The notes under the pieces were generated by a model. It searched no databases. It was not told where the DNA came from and worked only from the letters and a program-made list of their open reading frames with translations. This document shows positions 53,700 to 64,000 of a DNA stretch of 64,000 nt, one piece after another. Origin of the DNA: Ornithodoros turicata (Eukaryota > Arthropoda > Arachnida > Ixodida > Argasidae); NCBI RefSeq assembly GCF_037126465.1, contig NC_088201.1, positions 139,378,376 to 139,442,375 on the forward strand, in the 5' to 3' direction. Each line of letters opens with the position of its first letter. Within the stretch, counting starts at the first letter, position 1. The position numbers and the translations under genes are program-made.

Positions 53700-56290
53700 A
53701 AGTTTCTATTTTGTAGCCCATGGCTTTAGTGTAATTTTTCTGGCATTAACTGTCACAAGGGAGACATGCAATTCTTCTGCTAAAAGCCCCTACTCTTTAA
53801 TTTTACACGAGGGTGCTTCCTGCTTTTCACGTTAGCCTACACTTACTGGAGTGGTTACCTTCATTTCAAAATTTTAGGTCATGCAGTAGCATGTTATACG
53901 GATGAAGTCGTAATTGCTTCAGACAACCACAGGCCATTTGCGAAACAAACGAATTGGCATCCTGCCTTAGCTTTGCCATGAACACCCTTTAGTTTATTTG
54001 CACTCGCCCTAGGAAGTTGCATTAATGAAATTTTAGACGTAAAGAACACCTTTAAGACACCCTTCTTGTTCGTGTTGTCATTATTCAAGAGTCCTAACTT
54101 TTTAAAGGCAACCTCACAGGCATCAAATCAAAGTCCCTCGTCGGCACCGCTAAACTGCATGTGGGAGGAGCGCCACCCCTTCCACAGACGGTGTCTACAA
54201 AACTAACTTTGGATAACTTTATCTCAAACTAAACATTGTCCCGCCTGTGTTGGTCCTACAGCAAGGGCAATTTCGTAAAGGAGGCTTCACCTCGTTCACG
54301 GAAGCATCAGGTGAAGCCCACTTTCGGGTTATGTCGTTCATATTCGTGGAATAGTCAAATATTCGAAACATCGAATATTGGATATTCGATTCGCGAATGG
54401 AATAGTTTCAGCGTTTGATATTCGATTCGAATTCGAGAACTCGAATATTCGCACACCCCTAATATATATGTGTATATACGAGTGGTATGTGCAGATGTTC
54501 AGTTGCTCCTTCGATAACAATGAAATACGAAGTAATACGCGAACAAGGTTTGCCTCGCAGTTGTATGAAATACAACATCAGGCGAACTGACAACAAATTT
54601 CAACAGTTACATAAATTTATAACTAAAAATTACTAAAAATTCGTTGCAGGACAAAATCTGCGTTCAAGCTCAATGCGTCCAGAATACAGCCATACCGTAA
54701 GAATGCAGGAAATGACCTAGACACCCCCGGACAGCTTCGAAGACTTCCAAGTTCGTTTTCCAAGAGAGTGGAAACACTGCGCATTATTAGTAGTATGGCA
54801 ATGTAATGTAAAAGTAATTAAAGTGAAATGAATGTAAAGTTGTGCGTGTGTAAGCGTGACTTAGATTACATTTTAGGTGTGCTCGAAAATACCTGGACAT
54901 GGAAACATTGCTACAGAAAGGCGGCGGGTGGGCATTGGGTAGGGTCCGTTTCCCATACGCAAACTTTGCGTCATTGTATCTGCAAGCTAACTCACTGTGT
55001 TTGACCTCACCATATTCATTTATTTAGCGCACAGAAGATGACATGATAAACAAGGTGTGTATCACAAATAATTTCCATTATTACAAGTTAATATAAGGGA
55101 CAATATTAAAACATCTGCAGTTATCATTGTTTCTTTCCGTATTTCTTTTCGTTTTTTTAGGCATTAGTCTCGTCACGAACTGCCATGATATGTTGTGCTC
55201 ATGAGGTGATGACAAGCAGGCGATGAGAGCATGGTGGCCGCGACAACGTAGGAACGCGTGTCCTGTAGGTTTCTTTGGAATTTTTGAATTTGCGGTGCGT
55301 CCGTGATTTGCCTCGTGACAATATTAGAGTTCGCGTGATCCTCGATGACTGTAATGAGTCGAGCTGAATCGTTGAGGCGTTTGGAAAATTCATTATTATT
55401 CGTTCGGAAATGTAGTAATTTGAAAATGGAAAACAAAATTGGAAAATGTGAGGTTTCTCGAACTTCAAAGTCCTATTCCTTCCATTTTACTCAGCGGCTT
55501 TCGAACTTCATGTACTCTGAGTATTCCATTAGAACTGACGTGGAAGGGAGTGATACTAATATGATTGTTTTGTAGGAAAACACACAAAAAAAATTAGAAC
55601 AGCCCTGAGGACACTTGAGCCCGGTTTTATCACAACCGTGATTTCCTTGTATACTTTTACGCTGTAATTGTCGCTAAGATTATCTTACGTTTGTTGTGCG
55701 ACTGACATAGATATTGCGCAGAGTGCGGCTAATAGATCATCCAATGGACAGCACTCTTAAACAGTCTAGTTTTCTTAGAATTATTTCTCCTTTATTTAGA
55801 TTTAGTTTTCAGGGGTCGGTTAAACGAAGGAGCGTTATTATAGGTAATGATTTCGGCAATCGTAACTAAATGAGCCGTAACTTTAAAAAAATGCTGATGA
55901 CAAGCTAATTTATCTTTGTTGGTTGGGAGAACAGAGGGGAAAATGTCGTGTGGAATATCTCACGATCACTGAAATAGCTTCAAAGTTAGGTCTGTTAAAG
56001 AAAAAGTTTATCTCCTTGCGTTGCTAACTCGGCATTGATTTCCCGAAATACTGAATGAGACGAAGCTTGGTGTCGAATAACCCTGTCACACTGGTAGTCT
56101 TCAAAGGTAATTGAAACCAATGACCATTGAACACACGCGTAGGACCACCAAGTGGGCAACGTGTCAACCTCTGAGGGAGCATTTGATACAAATTGCTTCC
56201 ATTTACAGCATCCAACGGGATAGAATTTCCAACTGAAATGGCGGACGTTGTTTTCGTTGGTTCTTGATGATGTACACAACTATAATGGGA
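53700..56290. other. Mostly unassigned region with one MITE-like end
   Basis: At 54340-54465 there is a stretch of TCGAATATTCG-type repeats ending GCACACCCCTAA; read inverted, TAGGGGTGTGCGAATATTCG has the form of a hAT-type MITE terminus. Otherwise ORFs up to 96 codons carry no recognised domain and no RNA gene is visible. Confidence 0.45.
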
Positions 56291-56299
56291 CTTGTGGAC

Positions 56300-57187
56300 C
56301 TACTGGACCTAATGGTCTGCTGGACGTGCTACCTATGGACATATTTCTATGGAGGAAGTGTACCACTGGTATTGCCAACTGTAGGGTCAGACAAACGTAA
56401 GCTTGCCCACATCACGCTTTTGAAGTGTGGGTATCGTCATTAATAAGGAGAGCTACCTATGGAGGAAGTGTACTACTGGTATTGCCAGCTCTAGGATGGG
56501 ACAAGCGTAAGCTTGCCCACATCTCGCTTTTGAAGTGTGTGTATTGTCATCAAGAAAGAGAGCTACCTATAGAGGTAGTCCAATGGAGTAAGTGTACTAC
56601 TGGTATTGCCAACTGTAGGATGAGACAAGCGTAAGCTTGCCCACATCACGCTTTTGAACTGTGTGTATCGTCATTAACCAGGAGAGCTACCTATGGAGGA
56701 AGTGTACTACTGGTATTGCCAGCTCTAGGATGGGACAAGCGTAAGCTTTCCCACATCTCGCTTTTGAAGTGTGTGTATTGTCATCAAGGAAGACAGCTAC
56801 CTATAGAGGTAGTCCAATGGAGTAAGTGTACTACTGGTATTGCCAACTGTAGGATGAGACAAGCGTAAGCTTGCCCACATCACGCTTTTGAAGTTTGTGT
56901 ATTGTCATCAAGCAGGAGAGTTACCTATGGGGGTAGTCCTATGGAGGAAGTGTACTGCTGGTATTGCCAACTTTAGGATGAGACAAACGTAAGCTTGCCC
57001 GCGTCACGCTTTTGAAGTGTGTGTATTGTAATCAAGCAGTAGAGCTACCTATGGACGTATTTCTATGGGGGAAGTGTACTACTGGTATTGCCAACTGTAA
57101 GATGAGACAAGCGTAAGCTTGCTCACATCACGCTTTTGAATGTTTATTGTCATCAAGCAGGAGACCTACCTATGGAGGTGGTATTAT
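56300..57187. repeat. Tandem repeat family 3, about 105-125 bp units, seven copies
   Basis: Units share GAGCTACCTATGGAGG, GTGTACTACTGGTATTGCCA, CAAGCGTAAGCTTGCCCACA and TTTTGAAGTGTGTGTATTGT. TGGTATTGCCA recurs near 56367, 56472, 56600, 56712, 56838, 56957 and 57081. An eighth unit continues at 61310-61375, on the other side of the gypsy insertion. I looked for a hammerhead core in this family and did not find one. Confidence 0.88.
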
Positions 57188-57191
57188 GGAC

Positions 57192-57465
57192 TGTGGGATT
57201 CCACCCCCTAAATCCCACTTGGGGTGGAACCCAACCAGTTTCCTACCGAAACCACCGCACCGGGAGACACAGACACAACCAAGAAATGCAGCAATACAAG
57301 TTTTATTCCTTACATGCTTGTCAGCAGTTCAATTCCAGTCCGCGGCGTACACACCTCTCTCTTTTTTCCCACGCTCACTTCTTTTTAAGCAGTTCCGGTT
57401 AGAGGGGGTCACGGCTCTCCCCCTTCCCTGCTGTAGCGATACGTCGCCACCTTGTGGCGTCCACA
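57192..57465 (-). repeat. Gypsy 3' LTR
   Basis: Left LTR, 3' with respect to the element. On the plus strand it starts TGTGGGATTCCACCCCCTAA, with a near-palindromic GGGATTCCACCCC...GGGGTGGAACCC hairpin in the first 40 bp. On the element's strand TTAAAAAGAAGTG and a TTTATT-complement are possible promoter or poly(A) elements. Confidence 0.95.
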
Positions 57466-57485
57466 TCGTCCCCTCCCAAAAAAAC

Positions 57486-58031
57486 TTAGATGTCCGGGAA
57501 GTCGCGGAGGTCCAAAATCCATTCATCTTGCGGGCGGACCCGAACTGGTGTCCCGGTGAGAAGATGGGGTTGGTAGCGCCGCACCAGGGCCAATGCGGCT
57601 TCCAAGTCTTGCAGTCCAAGCATGGGAGTCGCTGTGGATGCTTGCTGCTGCGCACGGGTGAGGTGGAGAGGCCCCGCCCGATGAGCTTCCGGGCTGACTT
57701 GTGGCACCCCACAAAGAGGACAGAGGCGACTCCTCTCTTCCGGGCTATAGATGGCCGGCGGCTCAGTAGGGTGTCTGTCCTGGAGGGTGAGTCCTTGGAA
57801 GGGCTCGGGGACCTGGGCAACTGGGTCCCCTCGAAGAGGTCGGTCCTGGTCGCGCCAGCGTCTGCGGGATACGAAGGAGACACTGGTGTCCCCTCGGAGA
57901 ACCGTCCAGGTCGCAACGTGACAGGTAGGGCGGTTCCAAGGAGTCGCATCATAGGAGGGCGGACGGGCGTCGTGGCCCGGGGCTCGGCTTCGTTGGTCTC
58001 GTGGAGTGCGGGACCTCGCTCGGGGCCTGCA
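57486..58031 (-). other. Gypsy 3' internal region with a small zinc-finger-like frame
   Basis: Downstream of pol on the minus strand. One frame near 57650-57740 reads CPLCGVPQVSPEAHRAGPLH, a C-x2-C...H arrangement, and ends EWILDLRDFPDI at 57486. A second overlapping frame (57329-58054) is Pro/Ser-rich without a domain. A short extra ORF behind pol occurs in some gypsy groups; here the frame is not intact enough to call. Confidence 0.35.
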
Positions 58032-60938
58032 TCAGAAAAAACGAAAAACGTCACCTCGGTCGCTTACGTTTGCGAAGGTTATAGCGGGTAATCCCGGGAA
58101 ACCCGCCCTGGGCAGTAGTCTCTTGGGGGATGGTTGACCGGCCCTAGGGGGACTTGAGGGAGAGCGGGCTTGCGATGCTCGATTGTGGTCCTCCTCCCGC
58201 CTGCCGTTGTCCGAGATGCGCTGGCTGAAGGTCTTGAGGTCTTGTACGTGGACGGGGCCCGCTTCCTCGTTGTCGCTGCAACGCTCGAGCCTGTAAGTGA
58301 CCGGAGTTAGCTGTGTGCTTATCCGATAAGGACCGTCCCATCGATCAGCGAGAGAGGCAGCAAAGCCATTCGCTGCATCGCTAAGGGGATGTGTTCGCCT
58401 TAGTACCAGATCTCCAACGCGGTAAATGACCTGGCGCCAACCTTTGTTGTACTGGAGAGACTGCTCCAGTCTTACGACCTCAAGACTCTCCCGTGCCAAA
58501 CGAATGGAAGTCGAAATTCTATCGCGAAGATCATTAGCATACTTCGCGAACGAACGACTAGGCTGTGCGTGCCGTGTTCGCAGCGTGTTTTCCAGGGGGA
58601 ACACAATTTGCCGTCCGAAATTCAAATAAGCCGGGGTAAATCCTGTCAACCTATTTTCCGTAGTACGAGTGGCAAAGCCAAGCTCCGTAAGCAGGGCGTC
58701 CCAATCTTTATGCCTTTCGGTAAAAGATACCAACATCATCTTGATGTTGCGATTAACCCGCTCAGTTATGTTCGCCTGAGGGTGATAAGGGGACGTCTTT
58801 ACGTGACGTATGTTCAATGCAGAGCAACTATCGACAAACACCTTACTTGTAAAGTACGAGGCGTTATCCGTGATGAGCTGGTCCGGGAATCCAAACCGGG
58901 AAAAAACGTCCAGCAGTCTGTCCCAGATCCGAGCGGACACCAACTTCCGCAGCGGGTAAAGCTCAACCCACTTCGTGAAGTGATCTGTAACAACTAACAG
59001 ATACTGGTTACCACGGGGACTTCTGGGATAAGGACCCATTACGTCACATGCGACTATCTGCCAAGGTTTCTCGCTAACAATCAGTTGCAGCAAGCCGGGA
59101 GGCTGCCCTCCACGCGGCTTAGACTTCTGACATATCGGACAGCTGCGTGTATACCGCAAAACATCCTGTCTCATGCCTGGCCAAGTCGCGATACGACACA
59201 ACCTAGAATAAGTCTTGCTGCCACTACCGTGACCCGACAATGCAGAATCATGGAAGTATTTGAGGAATGACTTACGTAGCTTCTTTGGAAGTACGATCCG
59301 AAAGGGGCTATCACCAACCTCCTCGTCGTCCGCCTGGGGAATGCACCGGACCAGGAGACCATCCTCACTCAGCTGATAGGAGTCGTACCTCTCCTCAGCG
59401 CCTTCTGTGACTTCCAGGTTTGACGTTTCCAGCCACCTTGACACACGCTGACAAAGGCCGTCGGTCCTCTGCGCTTCCAGGATGTCGTTCCTGTTTACAA
59501 TCTGTCCCCACGAGAGCTCCTCCTCCGTGACGGTCCGGTTAACCGCGGCCACAAGCTCCTGCGGAATAACGACGTCCTCAAGGGGCAACGGTGCTCGAGA
59601 TAGGGCGTCTGCCGCCTTATTTGAGGTTCCCTTCCGGTATTTCACCGAGAAGTCATATCGCTGCAACGTTAAACTCCAACGTGCGAGGCGTCCGGCTGGG
59701 TTTTTCAACCGCTTTAACCAGGACAGTGCCTGATGGTCAGTTTGAATAGTGAATTTCGCACCATCCAAATACGTGTCGAACTTATGCAGTGCGAACATGA
59801 TTGCTAGGCACTCCTTCTCCGTCACGCTATAGTTGCGTTCGGGAGGCGTCAGCGTACGGCTTGCAAATGCCACGGGCTGGAGTTCACCGTGATGCTCTTG
59901 TAACAAGACTGCACCAAGGCCGTAATCGCTCGCATCTGTTTGGAGTACAAATGGGCGATTGAGGTCTGGGAGATACAAGCGGGTAGTTTCCGCAATCGCT
60001 TTAGCGAGAGAGGTAAACGCCTGTTCCTGCGCTTGACCCCACGACCATCGTGCTTCCTTCCGCAAAAGCCAAGTTAGCGGTTGCGTTAGGTCTGCGCATC
60101 GCGGTATAAACTGTCTATAAAAGCCAATCATACCGAGGAAGCGCTGCAAGCTTTTCACATCCGTCGGGCGGGGGTACTCAAGGATAGCCTTTAGTTTGTC
60201 CTCGTTCGGCCTGACCGTGCCGGACTCCACCTTGAACCCGAGGAGATCGATGCTGTTGGTAGCCAACTGCATCTTGCGGGGATTGGCAGTCAATCCTGCA
60301 GCCTGCATGCGTCCTAACACCACTTTCAAATGAGAAAGGTGTTCCTGGAATGTACGTGAAAAAATTACTACGTCATCCATGTACGCCATAGTGAAATTGT
60401 AATTCGCATCGCCAAGCACCTCGTCCATCACTCGCTGAAAACTAGCGGGGGAATTAGACAGTCCAAAGGGCAGTCGGACAAATTCAAATAATCCCCTGTG
60501 ACAGGTAAATGCTGTTTTCTCAACATCATCCGGTGCTATCGGAATCTGCAGGAATCCTCTACTGCAGTCCAAAGTTGTAAACACGTGGGCGGATCCCAAC
60601 GAATACGTGATCGAGTCTATCGAGGGAAAAGGGTACGAATCTCTTACCGTCACCTCGTTCAGTCGGCGGTAGTCCACGCACAACCTTGCGGTTCCATCCT
60701 TTTTCGGCGCAAGAACCACAGGAAAAGCCCAAGGGCTGCGCGAAGGTCTCACAGCGCCGGTCTCGATCATTTCATCGAGCGCAGCATCGAGGAGCTTGCG
60801 CTTGTGCACACTCAACGGCCGAGGATTACATCGCCAGGGCCTTGCGTCGCCGGTTTCTATCCGGTGCTCCAATCCATGGGTTAGACCTGGTCTCTCTGTG
60901 AACATACAGGAGAATGGCCGCAATGCTTTAGCGAGCAT
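58032..60938 (-). CDS. pol: Gypsy pol: reverse transcriptase, RNase H, integrase (968 aa, uninterrupted)
   Basis: A single open frame. RT: DYRRLNEVT, FTTLDCSRGFLQIPI (motif A), LPFGLSNSPASFQRVMD (B), YMDDVVIFS (C), LLGFKVE. RNase H: FVLQTDASDYGLGAVL, ERNYSVTEKECLAI, TDHQALSWL and KAADALSRAP. Integrase: an H-H-C-C zinc segment (HDSALSGHGS...RSCPICQKSK), catalytic blocks VACDVMGPYP, LITDNASYF and HPQANITERVNRNIK (DDE), then GDLVLRRTHPLSD and WDGPYRI. The first residues already lie just before the RT fingers, so the protease and gag parts are missing upstream. The frame opens before its first ATG at the junction with the tRNA copy. It looks catalytically complete for RT and integrase. Confidence 0.95.
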   Translation of the reverse strand: MLAKALRPFSCMFTERPGLTHGLEHRIETGDARPWRCNPRPLSVHKRKLLDAALDEMIETGAVRPSRSPWAFPVVLAPKKDGTARLCVDYRRLNEVTVRDSYPFPSIDSITYSLGSAHVFTTLDCSRGFLQIPIAPDDVEKTAFTCHRGLFEFVRLPFGLSNSPASFQRVMDEVLGDANYNFTMAYMDDVVIFSRTFQEHLSHLKVVLGRMQAAGLTANPRKMQLATNSIDLLGFKVESGTVRPNEDKLKAILEYPRPTDVKSLQRFLGMIGFYRQFIPRCADLTQPLTWLLRKEARWSWGQAQEQAFTSLAKAIAETTRLYLPDLNRPFVLQTDASDYGLGAVLLQEHHGELQPVAFASRTLTPPERNYSVTEKECLAIMFALHKFDTYLDGAKFTIQTDHQALSWLKRLKNPAGRLARWSLTLQRYDFSVKYRKGTSNKAADALSRAPLPLEDVVIPQELVAAVNRTVTEEELSWGQIVNRNDILEAQRTDGLCQRVSRWLETSNLEVTEGAEERYDSYQLSEDGLLVRCIPQADDEEVGDSPFRIVLPKKLRKSFLKYFHDSALSGHGSGSKTYSRLCRIATWPGMRQDVLRYTRSCPICQKSKPRGGQPPGLLQLIVSEKPWQIVACDVMGPYPRSPRGNQYLLVVTDHFTKWVELYPLRKLVSARIWDRLLDVFSRFGFPDQLITDNASYFTSKVFVDSCSALNIRHVKTSPYHPQANITERVNRNIKMMLVSFTERHKDWDALLTELGFATRTTENRLTGFTPAYLNFGRQIVFPLENTLRTRHAQPSRSFAKYANDLRDRISTSIRLARESLEVVRLEQSLQYNKGWRQVIYRVGDLVLRRTHPLSDAANGFAASLADRWDGPYRISTQLTPVTYRLERCSDNEEAGPVHVQDLKTFSQRISDNGRREEDHNRASQARSPSSPPRAGQPSPKRLLPRAGFPGLPAITFANVSDRGDVFRFF

Positions 60939-60956
60939 GCGTCGCTGGTCTGGGCT

Positions 60957-61029
60957 TCCCGGCTAGCTCAGTCGGTAGAGCACGAGACTCTTAATCTCGG
61001 GGTCGTGGGTTCGAGCCCCACATTGGGCG
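60957..61029 (+). tRNA. tRNA-Lys (CUU) copy embedded at the gypsy primer-binding site; not a free-standing gene
   Basis: The plus strand folds as tRNA-Lys: D-arm GCTC/GAGC, anticodon arm CGAGA-CTCTTAA-TCTCG with anticodon CTT, T-arm GTGGG-TTCGAGC-CCCAC, discriminator G. The acceptor stem is damaged at position 1 (U) and at 7-66 (C-A). The next bases are GCA where mature tRNA has CCA. The copy lies exactly between the 5' LTR (from 61036) and pol, in antisense to the element, where an 18-nt primer-binding site complementary to tRNA-Lys is expected. It is therefore best read as a reverse-transcribed primer tRNA. Confidence 0.88.
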
Positions 61030-61035
61030 GCAATT

Positions 61036-61309
61036 TGTGGGATTCCACCCCCTAGATCCCACTTGGGGTAGAACCCAACCAGTTTCCTACCGAAACCACC
61101 GCACCGAGAGACACAGACACAACCAAGAAATGCAGCAATACAACTTTTATTCCTTACATGCTTGTCAGCAGTTCAATTGCAGTCCGCGGCGTACACACCT
61201 CTCTCTTTTTGCCCGCGCTCACTTCTTTTTAAGCAGTTCCGGGGAGAGGGGGTCACGGCTCTCGCCCTTCCCTGCTGTACCGATACGTCGCCCCCTTGTG
61301 GCGTCCACA
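61036..61309 (-). repeat. Gypsy 5' LTR
   Basis: Right LTR, 5' with respect to the element. It differs from the left LTR by scattered substitutions (for example GGTGGAACC against GGTAGAACC in the first 50 bp). Followed on the element's strand by AAT and the tRNA-Lys-complementary primer site. Confidence 0.95.
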
Positions 61310-61375
61310 GGACGAAGTGTACTACTGGTATTGCCAACAGTAGGGTGGGACAAGCGAAAGCTTGTCCACGTTACA

Positions 61376-61960
61376 TATTGCAACGTACCATCTTTGAAGC
61401 GACTACACGCAACAGTAACAGCGGACGGCGAGGCGTCGAACGACGGGCTGAAATCCACGACACGTCGCGCTACTTGGAAAGCGATCCCTCCAGAAGCGTC
61501 TGCTCCTTCGCTCGCACCAATCTCAAGGACGGGCCGGGGACCTTGGAGAAGCTTCGGTATTTCCTTCTCTCCATCGGCGCGCGTTTCCTACAATGTTCAC
61601 CGCTATGTATAAAAGCTTGTGAGCTCCCAGTCGGAGCATTATTCTTTATCTTAGTTCTGTTTAAGAGCTATTCCTCTGGTATTAATCAGCTAAGCCGCTT
61701 AACAAAGCGATCGCCGATTATTTGCCGTCTCGCACTCTCGCTCGTCTGTTTTCATCCGTGACAATATCAAAAATAGTACTGCCATCGCTCTAAAAAGTGA
61801 AGTCTCCCTAAAAAAGGAGGTGTACTACTAATCTTACGAGCATTCATTGTTACTGCGATGTTCGCCGCGAATGCACGTCTGGACTCTGGACGCTGCTACA
61901 TATCATCATTACCACTTATACAAGTTTGCCGGTGCGGGGGAAGCGTTAACAATGAAACCC
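61376..61960. other. Unassigned region
   Basis: ORFs of 191 and 199 codons (61037-61612, 61162-61761) start inside the LTR and run out without a domain, so they are chance frames. Nothing else is supported. Confidence 0.4.
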
Positions 61961-61969
61961 CTATTGAAA

Positions 61970-62300
61970 AATCCCGTATGAGACTCATATGGTTCCTATA
62001 TCAGCTTGTATGGTTCCAGTACAGATTCGTATGGGTCCTATATTAATACATATGGGCCGCCTATGAAGTCATATGTAGGCAATATGGCATTCTTATGGGT
62101 ACCGTACGGAGTCATATGGAGTCAATATGGTACTTATGTGGGCCTCATATGAAGTGATATGGAACCGTATATCACATATCTTTCACCCGTATGAAGTGAT
62201 GTGGGAGCAATATGGGTTCCATACGACTTCGTATGTGACAGCAATAGTACACATATGGGGCCGTATGATGCACATTAGGATTGTATGGGGGACAGGAATC
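61970..62300. repeat. Degenerate short tandem repeat rich in CATATG / GTATGG
   Basis: At least a dozen CATATG or CGTATG steps spaced roughly 20-40 bp apart (for example 61988, 62048, 62068, 62112, 62146 and 62252), separated by GGTTCC, GGGTCC or GAAGTC blocks. It is a decayed minisatellite with no coding content. Confidence 0.6.
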
Positions 62301-64000
62301 ACACATGACACATAATTCGAAACGTTGATTCTGCCACATAGTTATGATTACAATTATGCCAAACTAGTTTATGAAATGGGCCACTTAATTGCATCACACA
62401 CTTACCTTATAAAATTGGATTGTGCGAACCAAATGTGTGTCACTGCCCTGGAGGAACGTGCAGATACATAAACTCACTGCTACGTTCCTGTGTTAGGAAC
62501 TAAATAGTAATGGACGGACGGAAATGATGCAGAAATAGGATACACGCTCCGAACGACACGCGAGTTGACACACATGATTAGGTTAGGTCAGGTTGGATGA
62601 TGTTACTTTTTGCTAAGAATACAATTAATTATACCCTAACATAGATTTGTCCTGCTTAACCTTATCCGGTACTCAAAGTATCGATTCTTCAGGTATTTAT
62701 CTGAAGTACACGGGTAGCCTGTTCAAGACTCTTGGGGACCCTTGTGGTTCATGGCAGTAGTGAGTCTCTATCGAGTAACGGTGGTGTCGCTTGATGGCGT
62801 TGTGCGTCTAATATAGAGGCCTAAAATGTTCCTATCAAAACGCTACTTGTTGTGACAGGTTCCGCATTTCTCCCCCTTCACGAACACGCCCGAAGTTTCT
62901 GAGAAATCCTAACGGTAGCCGACAAATGTGGAAATTTTTGGCTTCCATCAGCACATATACGACACATTCGGAGCGCTGTCACTCCCGCGGCGTTTGCCGG
63001 ATTCACGCCAAAATTTGCGTCCAAATAGGTCTCGAATAGTTCTATGATCGGCCAAATCACACCGCGGTCCGGTCTTTAGCGGTTCGGAAATTGTGGGTGA
63101 AGACGCGTTTGCGACGCTCTTTTTGAAAACTTTGGGTCCTTTTTCGGAAGGAAGCTCGCGTCCGACGATGTTCATTTTTTGTAACCTACGCTACATGACG
63201 TAACAAACGTGACAAAATTGACCGCAGCTCAGGAACTTTACCGGTTCTCCAGTTACCAGTTTCCGTGTTTGCACTCCTCACAATACATGTGACGGCGGCC
63301 GCATTTTCCTAAAACCGCCCCAGTTGCAGCTACATAGTCGTGTGTAACATGGTTTTGAAAGTCTCGACGCGCTCTTTTCAATCGAGTTTGTCCCGCAAAG
63401 TTTCGTTCTCCAAGATAAGATATTGCCTTTGTAGTTTTTCGACGCCAATGTGTCTGGGTGTCGACGCCCCGAAACGCTTCCCGCTGTTGAGTGCTGTAAG
63501 TTACTTACCTAACGCCCGATTTACCCGGAATTTTGTGTGTGCATGCTCCGTACCCTGGACTACAAGTTTCCTATTCGGGCCACCCGTCAATTTCCAGCTG
63601 TTAGGGCGTCATTCCGAAAATTCCTGACGCAGACCCCTGGTCGGCGACATTTGTCTCAGTGTTTGGGTTCGAACCCCACGGGAGATCAGAACCTCCCTCT
63701 GATGGGCACACGTACTCAAAGCGGAGAAGGTGTAGGAACTTGCAACACCTTTTTATCTCTCTCAGTTCTCTAGTTAGGATCCCGTGGCAACGGCGGCTTC
63801 CTTATACATGGGGTGCGAGGCATTTTTTTTCGATATTGGGTGTTTCTCGGCGTAGGAAGGTGAATGAGGTCTCGTTTTGACGGGGAAAACGTCCTCTTTC
63901 CGATAGCATTGTTGTCGTGCTAGCGCCGATTTCCGTTCTCTTGATTAGCACGAAGAGCGCCGCGACTGTGGCGCCCCCAACGCCACACTCTGCATCCGCC
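62301..64000. other. Unassigned terminal region
   Basis: ORFs of 60-95 codons have no recognised domain. GGGTTCGAACCCC at 63665-63677 has the form of a tRNA B box followed by CACGGGAGATCAGAACC, possibly a decayed tRNA-derived SINE; no A box or cloverleaf is apparent. The last 100 bp are GC-rich. Confidence 0.35.

Larger units (their letters stand above)
57192..61309 (-). mobile_element. Ty3/gypsy LTR retrotransposon lacking gag, 4.1 kb
   Basis: Two 274-bp LTRs (57192-57465 and 61036-61309) beginning TGTGG and ending CCACA, flanked by the 4-bp duplication GGAC (57188-57191 and 61310-61313). The coding strand is minus, so the right LTR is 5'. A polypurine tract (GGGAGGGGACGA on the minus strand, 57466-57477) precedes the 3' LTR. 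Between the 5' LTR and pol there is only a tRNA-Lys copy; gag and protease are absent. The LTRs differ at about a dozen positions, so the insertion is fairly young. Confidence 0.95.

Noticed and set aside
56300..57187. A third ribozyme satellite
   Set aside because: TTGATGA-like strings occur on the minus strand, but no matching GAAA, stem II and cleavage triplet could be placed around them.
57147..58091. 314-codon plus-strand ORF
   Set aside because: It begins in the repeat next to the gypsy LTR, runs through the LTR and the antisense of the 3' internal region, and has no domain.
60957..61029. Functional tRNA-Lys gene
   Set aside because: It lies exactly at the LTR primer-binding site, antisense to the element, with two acceptor-stem mismatches and a CCA-like tail, so a copied primer is more likely.

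Overview
Overall. This window is repeat-rich eukaryotic DNA in which I recognise no intact host gene. It holds at least four endonuclease-positive Penelope-like elements (PLEs), a decayed Polinton/Maverick, a Ty3/gypsy LTR element, Tc1/mariner and LINE fragments, tRNA-derived repeats and long satellites. The mix suggests an arthropod, and I would guess a chelicerate such as a tick. That is a guess from repeat content, not a taxonomic proof. All readings were made by eye.

Layout. 1-5717 is a satellite of about 415 bp dimeric units, split by a 995 bp inverted-repeat transposon. 5800-6270 is an old PLE scrap. 7090-10052 is a second tandem array of ten copies of about 286 bp, running into a (TA)n tract and PLE-A (10082-15070). 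15295-22600 is repeat-derived or unassigned DNA with Tc1 scraps. PLE-B spans 22612-28265 and carries an SGNH-hydrolase ORF. 28290-32690 holds small transposon remnants. PLE-C spans 32694-36973 and is fused to unit-B-type repeats at 36974-37446. PLE-D spans about 37660-41110. A Polinton of about 11.7 kb (41527-53207) sits inside a unit-B repeat. 53216-57190 is mostly unassigned and ends in a third tandem array, which is split by a 4.1 kb gypsy element (57192-61309). The remainder is unassigned.

How the parts connect. Both satellite families contain a 72-nt segment with the layout of a type I hammerhead ribozyme: CUGANGA, stem II, GAAA, a minimal self-complementary stem III, a GUC cleavage triplet, and a closing 7-bp stem I. 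The 3' regions of the PLEs carry shorter hammerhead-like motifs of the same design (GAAAC-GUC). This combination matches what is known of metazoan retrozymes, which are small non-autonomous hammerhead repeats thought to be mobilised by PLE reverse transcriptase. One PLE copy here changes in mid-gene directly into retrozyme sequence. I therefore read much of the window as a PLE-plus-retrozyme system.

Other unusual points. An SGNH/GDSL hydrolase ORF precedes the PLE-B reverse transcriptase in the same frame, separated by one TGA. All four PLEs carry an inverted partial copy at their 5' side. The gypsy element has a nearly full-length tRNA-Lys copy at its primer-binding site, joined directly to pol with gag missing.
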